Of a stretch of 39,418 bases of DNA, positions 32,934 through 39,418 are shown one piece after another (within the stretch, counting starts at the first letter, position 1; each line of letters begins with the position of its first letter). Under the pieces are notes generated by a model. The model did no database searches. It was not told where the DNA came from and saw only the letters and a program-made list of their open reading frames with translations. A program made the position numbers and the translations under genes. Source of the DNA: Liquorilactobacillus sucicola DSM 21376 = JCM 15457. Its GTDB lineage: Bacteria; Bacillota; Bacilli; Lactobacillales; Lactobacillaceae. The DNA lies in the NCBI RefSeq assembly GCF_000612445.1, contig NZ_BALC01000010.1:1-39418 (forward strand), in the 5' to 3' direction.

Positions 32934-33680
32934 ATGGTTCAATTAGCTATCAGAAATGTTAGTCGAACTTTACAAGACAATAACGGACAACCGCTTGAAA
33001 TTTTAAAAGACATTAACTTTCAGGCTTCCTCAGGAGAATTTATATCAATTATCGGGCCCTCGGGATGTGGAAAAACAACGCTGTTACGCTTGATTTCCGG
33101 GTTGGATACTCCAGAAAAGGGAGACGTTACTGTCGATGGAAATAAGGTAACTGCACCTAATGTATCACGCGGATACGTCTTTCAACATGGCAGTCTTTTT
33201 CCGTGGGAAACCATAGAAGAAAATATAAGTTCTGGACTAAAGGCACTTAATGGACGTAATTATGACAAAGAACTGGTACAACATTATATTGAATTGATGG
33301 GGCTTAAGGGGTTTGAAAGTTCTTATCCCCATCAAGTTTCAGGAGGAATGGCACAACGGGCTGCACTAGCACGCTCAATTGTGATGAAACCTAAACTATT
33401 GCTTTTAGATGAACCGATGGGCGCATTAGATGCCTTTACACGAGCTGATGTACAGGAAGTAATTCATCAGGTATGGCAGCAAACGAAAACAACAATGGTT
33501 TTAGTCACACATGATATTGATGAAGCTATTTATTTGAGCACACGTATTATCATCATGACGCCGCGGCCCGGAGAAATCAAAGAAATAGTTACTAATCCAC
33601 TTGATTTTCCGCGTAACCGAACCAGTACCGAATTTATGGATCTCAGAAAAATAATTCAAGATAAGCTGAACTTCTATTAG
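32934..33680 (+). CDS. ABC transporter ATP-binding protein, SsuB/TauB type
   Basis: This 248-residue ATPase starts at ATG 32934 after GGAGGGG. Walker A is GPSGCGKTT (about 41-49), the Q loop GYVFQHGSLFPWET, the signature VSGGMAQRAALARS, and Walker B LLLLDEPMGALDAFTR, with His in VTHDIDEA. The FPWET sequence after the Q loop and the MGALDAFTR D-loop are typical of the nitrate/sulfonate/taurine branch. It completes the transporter encoded from 30839, and a terminator follows. Confidence 0.92.
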   Translation: MVQLAIRNVSRTLQDNNGQPLEILKDINFQASSGEFISIIGPSGCGKTTLLRLISGLDTPEKGDVTVDGNKVTAPNVSRGYVFQHGSLFPWETIEENISSGLKALNGRNYDKELVQHYIELMGLKGFESSYPHQVSGGMAQRAALARSIVMKPKLLLLDEPMGALDAFTRADVQEVIHQVWQQTKTTMVLVTHDIDEAIYLSTRIIIMTPRPGEIKEIVTNPLDFPRNRTSTEFMDLRKIIQDKLNFY

Positions 33681-33756
33681 GATGGGCGTAACACACTGGT
33701 TCGTATAGAATAAGCACAAGTGTCAGAGCGAAATGTAAAAAACTGACCAAGCTCTT

Positions 33757-33796
33757 AAAGCTGGATTGAGTATTTTAATACTCGCCAGCTTTTTTG
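33757..33796 (+). terminator. Terminator of the SsuABC-like operon
   Basis: AAAGCTGG (33757-33764) pairs with CCAGCTTT (33785-33792), with an inner GAGTATT/AATACTC stem, and is followed by TTTT. Confidence 0.9.
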
Positions 33797-33889
33797 TTGT
33801 CAAAAATAGTAGGCATCCATATCTATTTTTGAAAAAAGTGTTCATTATCTGTGTGGTAAAAGCAAATCAACATTTTTAGGAGCTGAACC

Positions 33890-33920
33890 TTGACTTAGAG
33901 TGCACTTTAAGGTGTTCAAT
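33890..33920 (+). promoter_or_regulatory. MerR/AdhR-type promoter and operator of the aldo-keto reductase
   Basis: TTGACT (33890-33895) and TTCAAT (33915-33920) are spaced by 19 bp, the long spacer typical of MerR-activated promoters. The dyad CTTAGAGTG/CACTTTAAG (33894-33911, 8 of 9 matched) sits in the spacer. This closely resembles the AdhR sites described in Bacillus. The likely regulator is the MerR protein at 36468. Confidence 0.75.
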
Positions 33921-33923
33921 TAA

Positions 33924-34808
<885 letters not shown>

Positions 34809-34851
34809 GTTTAGTTGTCTTTTGTGTTAACTGTACTGAAAGGAGAAATAG

Positions 34852-35268
34852 ATGGCACAGAATAGTGACTTGAGAAAGGGTGTCATTTTTCCATTAGGTG
34901 ATAAGAACGATGCCTATCAGAAGTTTTTTGTAGGGCAAAGTTATTTAAAGAGCCTCGTCAATGATCCCCAAGTGAATGTTTCAGTTGGTGTTGTAACTTT
35001 CGAGCCCGGTTGCCGTAATAATTGGCATATACATCATGCTGGTTTCCAAATTTTACTGGTCACTGGTGGAGAAGGTTGGTACCAAGAAATTGGGCAAAAA
35101 CCACGTTTGTTAAAAAAGGGTGATATTGTTGTGACTCATGACGGCGTTAAACATTGGCATGGGGCCACCAAAGACAGCTGGTTCGCTCATATAGCAATCA
35201 CCGCTGGTAAACCTGAATGGCTAGAACCTGTTTCAGATGCAGATTATGCAAATTTGGAGGAAAAATAA
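34852..35268 (+). CDS. Cupin domain protein
   Basis: This 138-residue single-domain cupin starts at ATG 34852 after AAAGGAG. The first metal-binding motif is in NNWHIHHAGFQILLVTGGEGWYQE (His residues near 58-62 and a Gln/Glu downstream). The second is in KGDIVVTHDGVKHWHGAT (around 98-115). Proteins of this kind stand beside carboxymuconolactone-decarboxylase-like proteins and reductases in many stress operons and are usually of unknown function. It ends exactly where the CMD gene begins. Confidence 0.85.
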   Translation: MAQNSDLRKGVIFPLGDKNDAYQKFFVGQSYLKSLVNDPQVNVSVGVVTFEPGCRNNWHIHHAGFQILLVTGGEGWYQEIGQKPRLLKKGDIVVTHDGVKHWHGATKDSWFAHIAITAGKPEWLEPVSDADYANLEEK

Positions 35269-35586
35269 ATGGTAGAAAAGCAAACAGCTGGACGTGATCG
35301 TCTTGAAGATTTTGCACCTAAATTTGCTGAGTTAAATGATGATGTTTTATTTGGAGAAGTTTGGTCGAGAGAAAAACTTCTTTCCGCGCGTGATCGAAGT
35401 TTAATAACAGTTGCGAGTTTAATGTCGCAAGGTCTTTTTCCTCAACTAAAAAGTCACATGCTTCTCGCTAAGAAAAACGGTGTAACGAAAAAAGAGATAA
35501 TTGAGATTATTACTCAACTGGCTTTCTATGCAGGTTGGCCTAAGGCATGGTCTGCTTTTAGTCTAGCGAAAGAAATTTGGAATTAA
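35269..35586 (+). CDS. Carboxymuconolactone decarboxylase (CMD) family protein
   Basis: This 105-residue all-helical protein starts at ATG 35269, directly after the cupin stop, with GGAGG upstream. The CMD fold is shown by LLSARDRSLITVASLMSQG and the C-terminal IIEIITQLAFYAGWPKAWSAFSLAKE. AhpD-type members use a CxxC pair; this protein has no Cys at all, so it belongs to the redox-inactive, gamma-CMD-like branch. It is commonly fused or adjacent to a cupin, as here. Its reaction is unknown. Confidence 0.88.
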   Translation: MVEKQTAGRDRLEDFAPKFAELNDDVLFGEVWSREKLLSARDRSLITVASLMSQGLFPQLKSHMLLAKKNGVTKKEIIEIITQLAFYAGWPKAWSAFSLAKEIWN

Positions 35587-35617
35587 TATTTTAATAGTTT
35601 GGAAAGAAGGTTCCTTT

Positions 35618-36355
35618 ATGGCAAAAGTTATTGTGATTACAGGCGCTTCTTCTGGAATCGGCGAAGCAACGGCTAAGTTGTTAGCTTCAAAGGAAAATAA
35701 AGTAGTCCTTGGGGCACGTCGGGAAGAACGCTTGCAAAAAATTTTTAAGGATATTGAACAATCGGGGGGACAAGCAACTTACTTGGCAACTGATGTCAGT
35801 GAACTTGAACAGGTTAAAGCTTTAGCCCAAAAAGCTATCGACACTTATGGTCGGTTGGATGTTTGGATGAATAATGCGGGATTAATGCCACATTCTGAAT
35901 TTATTAAAGGGCGGGTTGAAGATTGGAATCGGATGATTGATATCAACTTACGCGGCGTCCTCTATGGAATAAATGCGGCTCTTCCACAGATGCGCAAACA
36001 ACAATCAGGCCAGTTTATCAATATAGCTTCCGTTGCAGCACATGCAGTTCATTCTGGTGGTGGTGTGTATAGTGCTACTAAAGCTGGCGTTTGGATGATT
36101 AGTGAAGCCTTACGTCAGGAAGAAGTTGCTGCAAAGAGCCATGTTCGAGTGACTGTTGTTTCACCAGGTGCTGTATCGACTGAATTAGTTGATCATGTAA
36201 CTGACCCAGATACTAAAAAGACAATGGAAAATTTTTATGCCAGTGTATCGATGCCTTCAGAACGTGTAGCGCAAGCAATTTCATTAGCTGTTGCTTTACC
36301 AGAAGACTCTGATATAAATGAAATTGTGATGCGACCATCAAACCAGCAAGGTTAA
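35618..36355 (+). CDS. Short-chain dehydrogenase/reductase
   Basis: This 245-residue classical SDR starts at ATG 35618 after GAAAGAAGG. It has the cofactor motif TGASSGIG (8-15), NNAG (85-88), and the catalytic Ser138, Tyr151 and Lys155 (YSATK). ARREERL after the second strand suggests NADPH preference. It resembles the widespread YdfG/NADP-dependent oxidoreductases of broad specificity. It is downstream of the CMD gene and probably part of the aldo-keto reductase operon; no strong terminator separates it from merR. Confidence 0.9.
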   Translation: MAKVIVITGASSGIGEATAKLLASKENKVVLGARREERLQKIFKDIEQSGGQATYLATDVSELEQVKALAQKAIDTYGRLDVWMNNAGLMPHSEFIKGRVEDWNRMIDINLRGVLYGINAALPQMRKQQSGQFINIASVAAHAVHSGGGVYSATKAGVWMISEALRQEEVAAKSHVRVTVVSPGAVSTELVDHVTDPDTKKTMENFYASVSMPSERVAQAISLAVALPEDSDINEIVMRPSNQQG

Positions 36356-36467
36356 GAATAAAGAGCTCTTTTTACTTAAGAATCAGAAATAATATTGATA
36401 AAGTGTAAAAAATCAGTAAATGAAAAAAATGTATAATATATTAGTGAGAAAAGGGAGGGGGGTAACA

Positions 36468-36869
36468 ATGAATATCAAAGAAGCCAGCAAATTGACTAAT
36501 GTGAGCTCAGATACCATCAGATATTATGAAAAAATTGGACTGCTTCCACGTATTGATAGAACTTCATCAGGAATAAGAAACATTGATAAGCGCATTATCA
36601 GAAGAATTAATTTTGTTAAACAAATGCGTTCAGCCGGTATGTCTATTGAAAAGCTTTTAAAATACATGAATTTGGTTGATTCTGCGGAAGAAAATATTTC
36701 AGAACAAAAGAATTTGTTGAATGAGCAGTTAAAGATAATGGAGGAAAAAAGGAACGATTTTGATTCCGCCATCAAGCATTTGCGCTGGAAGCTAGAACAC
36801 TATGAAGATCACATGGCCGAAGCAGAGGCGGAATTGAAAAAATTAGAGAAAGAGCATGAAAGAAAATAA
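36468..36869 (+). CDS. MerR-family transcriptional regulator (AdhR-like)
   Basis: This 133-residue protein is read from ATG 36468 after GGAGGGGGG; an upstream in-frame ATG at 36420 lacks a ribosome site. The N-terminal winged helix reads MNIKEASKLTNVSSDTIRYYEKIGLLP. The middle has the helical MRSAGMSIEKLLKYM, and a long C-terminal coiled coil (about residues 70-130, rich in Glu and Lys) supports dimerisation. It has no effector domain and no conserved metal-binding Cys, as in AdhR/YraB-type aldehyde-responsive regulators. It probably activates the aldo-keto reductase promoter at 33890. Confidence 0.85.
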   Translation: MNIKEASKLTNVSSDTIRYYEKIGLLPRIDRTSSGIRNIDKRIIRRINFVKQMRSAGMSIEKLLKYMNLVDSAEENISEQKNLLNEQLKIMEEKRNDFDSAIKHLRWKLEHYEDHMAEAEAELKKLEKEHERK

Positions 36870-36879
36870 AATACATGAC

Positions 36880-36925
36880 AAAAAGGGGGCTAGGTCAAAA
36901 TTCATTTTAACCTAGCTCCCTTTTT
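36880..36925. terminator. Bidirectional terminator between convergent genes
   Basis: A 16-bp stem pairs 36880-36895 (AAAAAGGGGGCTAGGT) with 36910-36925 (ACCTAGCTCCCTTTTT), with one G-U pair. It has A-rich and T-rich flanks, so it can stop both merR and the opposing wall-hydrolase gene. It forms the end of repeat copy C. Confidence 0.92.
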
Positions 36926-37050
36926 GTGTTTCGTATAAACGTGTTTCATAAGTCAAAATTCTCTGTCTACCTCGAATTACTCGTAGCGAAACACTCAAAG
37001 TAAATGACATGTTCGTAATTTCGCGGTAATACCCAAATTCACTGACTTTG
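36880..37050 (-). repeat. Dispersed intergenic repeat, copy C
   Basis: Read on the minus strand this copy matches copy A (2011-2165) over most of its length, including TAATTCGAG, AGACAGAG, the core GAGAATTTTGACTTATG (36947-36963) and the terminal GGAGCTAGG hairpin. The conserved order of blocks and hairpin in two distant places shows it is a true repeat family and not a chance terminator. Confidence 0.65.
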
Positions 37051-37104
37051 TACTACGTCTTTTATTTTTTTCGGTAATGTCTGAGTGTCAATTTGATTGG
37101 CATA

Positions 37105-38640
37105 TCAAACTATAAGCTCTTGACCAACTGAAAGGTAATTTGCATCACTTATACCGTTGGCGGCAACAAGTTTACTAACGGTGGTGTTGTATCTTGCAGC
37201 GATACTGCTTAAAGTGTCACCTGACTTGATAGTATAAGCACCACGAGTGTTTTTTGAAGTAGACTTGGTTGATGTTTTTGAGCTCTTACCAGATTTAGCC
37301 ACAGCCAACTCTTGCCCTACATAGAGATAATTTGCGTTACTAAGTTTGTTCAATGATGCTAATTCAATGGCAGAGGTGCCGAATTCTCTCGCAATTGAGC
37401 TTAAAGTGTCACCCGCTTTAACCTTATAAGCACCGTTGTTGGTGGTGCTAGCAGGTGAATTCGTTTTTGCTGCAACTGTAACTGATGATGAACTAGAATT
37501 TCCGCCAGTTTCTGTAACAGTTAATTTTTGCCCTACATAAAGGTAATTGGCGTTGCTGATGTCGTTTAATGATGCTAGTGAATTGACAGAAGTACTAAAT
37601 GTTTTGGCAATCGAGCTTAGAGTATCACCGGACTTAACTGTGTAAGTGCCATTACTGCTATTTGCAACTGAACTTGTTGTCTTTTTTGGGCTAGTTGCAT
37701 TTAAACTCTTACCAGAACCGGAAACGGCTAATTCTTGCCCTACATAAATGTAGTTCGCGTTGCTCAGCTTATTCAGTGAAGTAAGGGAACTAATAGTAGT
37801 GCTGAATGTTCTGGCAATTGAGCTTAAGGTATCGCCCGACTTGACAGTGTAAGTACCACTAATATTATTAGAAGTTTCCTTTGCAGACTCAGCAACAGTT
37901 TCAGACGACTTGGCAGAGTTAGAAACAGCTAATTTTTGTCCTACGTAGATGTAGTTAGCATTGCTTATATTATTCAGCGAAGCTAATGTATTGACGGAAG
38001 TACTAAATGTTCTAGCAATTGAACTCAAGGTATCGCCTGATTTGACAGTATAACTCCCATTATCAACATGCGCTGTCGCTGAGTTCTTGTTTGAGCTTGA
38101 GTTGCTGACAGAATTAGAAACACGTAATTCTTGTCCCACATAGATATAATTTGGATTACTGATATTGTTTAGGGAAGCCAGATTATTAATGGTCGTGTCA
38201 TGTGTTCTGGCAATTGAACTTAAAGTATCCCCCGACCTAACAGTATAAGTACTATTGCTTTTTTCTGTATTTGAATTACTTGTTGAGTTCGAAGCAGCAC
38301 TACTAGAAAGACGCAATTCTTGGCCTACATAAATATAGTTTGGATTGCTGATCCGATTCAAAGAAGCCAGTGTGTTCACAGTTGTACTGTGAGTCCGTGC
38401 GATTAGACTTAAAGTATCACCAGATTTCACAATATAGGTAGTGGCGCTATTGCTGTTTCCATTGCCTGAAGTGGAATTTGAACTTGCACTAGTGCTGACG
38501 GCTTTTATAACAAGCAGATTTTGCCCCACATAGATGAAATTGGCGTTGCTGATGTCATTTAACGAGACTATTTTAGGAACTGTTGTGTGGTAATTACCAG
38601 CAATTCCAGTCAGAGTGTCCCCAGATCTAACGGTATAGTA
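37105..38640 (-). repeat. Eight LysM modules in tandem
   Basis: Each module of about 44 residues follows the pattern [13 protein letters not shown] ... [10 protein letters not shown]. The modules are joined by Ser/Asn/Thr-rich linkers of variable length. The inner modules are nearly identical, which suggests expansion by duplication. The last, C-terminal module is the most divergent. Confidence 0.9.
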
Positions 38641-39418
38641 GACGTCCTTTGTGGATCCTGAACCACCTTGAGGCGTACCTGGTGCAGAGCTGTTAGAACC
38701 TGTGTCAACAACTACTCCGGTATACTTGAAAGCTAACTTATCCCAATCATTTAAACTATAAGTCGAGATAATTGAATTCAACTTAGCGGTGTAGCTGATA
38801 TCAGTTGCATAACCATCCTGATAAATCTTTCTCGTAGCCGTACTTGAGTTCTTTTCACCAATCAAATTACTGTAGCGTGAATTGTCAGCTAATAGTTTAG
38901 CATGGTCAACAATGCTCTCATTGTCACTATCATAAGCTCTGAAAGTTGCGTAAACAGTATGATAACTACCACTATAATATTCTAAGGTTGCTAATGTGAC
39001 TGTCTTTCCAGTCCAGGATGTTCCTGCTTTGATACCAAACAAGTTATGATATTTCTCAGATAAACCGGATGTTCCCCAGCCACTTTCAAGAATTGCTTGA
39101 GCAGCGGTTAGAGAAGGGAGAACTTTATACTTAGACCAACTATCGACGGAGCCTTCTAGTATTTGGTTTAAAAAATTGGACACTTTTGCATTATATGCAG
39201 AATTGTTATTATTTTTGACGGTATTCAAAACTGATGCTAATTGTGCTTTAAGGATAGCCTCAGTTGTTTGTTGTGTTACTGCAGTGGAACTAGTAACAGC
39301 TTTTTTGGGACTAACAGAAACGACAGTTGAATTATTTTTGTCTGCCGCATTAACTGTAGTTTTTGAACTACTCTTAGCAAGCTGGTCTTTTTTCTCCGCA
39401 TCTTTAGCGCTGCTGGTC
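37105..39418 (-). CDS. GH73 glucosaminidase with eight LysM repeats (5' partial)
   Basis: On the minus strand the frame is open from the window edge to the stop at 37105-37107, so the start lies outside; the TTG at 39226-39228 is only an internal codon. From the N-terminal side there is a Ser/Thr/Lys-rich linker, then a GH73 domain (about 39200-38750) with the catalytic Glu in [11 protein letters not shown] and NLFGIKAG, then eight LysM modules down to 37105. The domain cleaves wall glycan strands; the LysM modules hold the enzyme on peptidoglycan. It resembles cell-separation hydrolases of lactobacilli. The missing start should contain a signal peptide. Confidence 0.92.
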   Translation of the reverse strand, partial: TSSAKDAEKKDQLAKSSSKTTVNAADKNNSTVVSVSPKKAVTSSTAVTQQTTEAILKAQLASVLNTVKNNNNSAYNAKVSNFLNQILEGSVDSWSKYKVLPSLTAAQAILESGWGTSGLSEKYHNLFGIKAGTSWTGKTVTLATLEYYSGSYHTVYATFRAYDSDNESIVDHAKLLADNSRYSNLIGEKNSSTATRKIYQDGYATDISYTAKLNSIISTYSLNDWDKLAFKYTGVVVDTGSNSSAPGTPQGGSGSTKDVYYTVRSGDTLTGIAGNYHTTVPKIVSLNDISNANFIYVGQNLLVIKAVSTSASSNSTSGNGNSNSATTYIVKSGDTLSLIARTHSTTVNTLASLNRISNPNYIYVGQELRLSSSAASNSTSNSNTEKSNSTYTVRSGDTLSSIARTHDTTINNLASLNNISNPNYIYVGQELRVSNSVSNSSSNKNSATAHVDNGSYTVKSGDTLSSIARTFSTSVNTLASLNNISNANYIYVGQKLAVSNSAKSSETVAESAKETSNNISGTYTVKSGDTLSSIARTFSTTISSLTSLNKLSNANYIYVGQELAVSGSGKSLNATSPKKTTSSVANSSNGTYTVKSGDTLSSIAKTFSTSVNSLASLNDISNANYLYVGQKLTVTETGGNSSSSSVTVAAKTNSPASTTNNGAYKVKAGDTLSSIAREFGTSAIELASLNKLSNANYLYVGQELAVAKSGKSSKTSTKSTSKNTRGAYTIKSGDTLSSIAARYNTTVSKLVAANGISDANYLSVGQELIV

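Noticed and set aside
36362-36378. Palindrome AAAGAGCTCTTT after the SDR gene as a terminator
   Set aside because: The stem is only 6 bp with no loop; it cannot form a stable hairpin, so merR may be read through from the SDR gene.

Overview
The window looks like a chromosome segment from a low-GC Gram-positive of the Lactobacillaceae, perhaps near Liquorilactobacillus. The signs are an LPXTG surface protein, a GH73/LysM wall hydrolase, several methionine T-box leaders, strong Shine-Dalgarno sites with frequent TTG/GTG starts, and D-lactate-dehydrogenase-type enzymes. I assign the genus only tentatively, from protein feel. No tRNA, rRNA, CRISPR array, transposase or phage gene was seen.

Layout. 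(1) 1-1.9 kb: tail of a sortase-anchored protein with TQP repeats, a terminator, and a GT4 glycosyltransferase. (2) 2.0-6.5 kb: a decayed stretch with a frameshifted tagatose-bisphosphate aldolase, an intact cupin, a beheaded quorum-sensing-type histidine kinase and a frameshifted dTDP-glucose dehydratase, flanked by two copies of an intergenic repeat. (3) 6.8-12.3 kb: a compact exosortase G (XrtG) operon: a Firmicu-CTERM-type surface protein (frameshifted), XrtG, a GT2 glycosyltransferase, a PTPS-like protein, a large multi-membrane XrtG-associated glycosyltransferase and a small DUF3781 protein. (4) 12.5-13.0 kb: a PgpA-family phosphatase. (5) 13.1-33.7 kb: a sulfur-amino-acid island of about 20 kb under three methionine-specific T-box leaders. 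(6) 33.9-36.9 kb: aldo-keto reductase, cupin, CMD protein and SDR, with a MerR regulator and an AdhR-like operator. (7) 37.1 kb to the end, minus strand: a glucosaminidase with eight LysM repeats, running off the window.

The sulfur island is the most interesting part. Its first operon after the MetE-like gene carries a set resembling Bacillus subtilis yxeLMNOQ (acetyltransferase, amino-acid ABC transporter, MmgE/PrpD protein), with a YxeP-like M20 deacylase further on. The YxeK monooxygenase is absent. In its place are a fumarase-superfamily lyase and a glutathionyl-hydroquinone-reductase-like enzyme. This fits import of an S-substituted cysteine such as S-(2-succino)cysteine, cleavage by a lyase, and passage of sulfur to the cystathionine/O-acetylhomoserine enzymes encoded next door. 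An SsuABC-like transporter, two 2-hydroxyacid dehydrogenases of unrelated families and a second solute-binding protein complete the island. A structured RNA resembling domain I of a group II intron sits in the middle.

Five genes are broken by single frameshifts, and each is best repaired by adding one or two bases. This could be real gene decay or a deletion bias in the underlying reads, and it should be settled before any of these genes is called dead.
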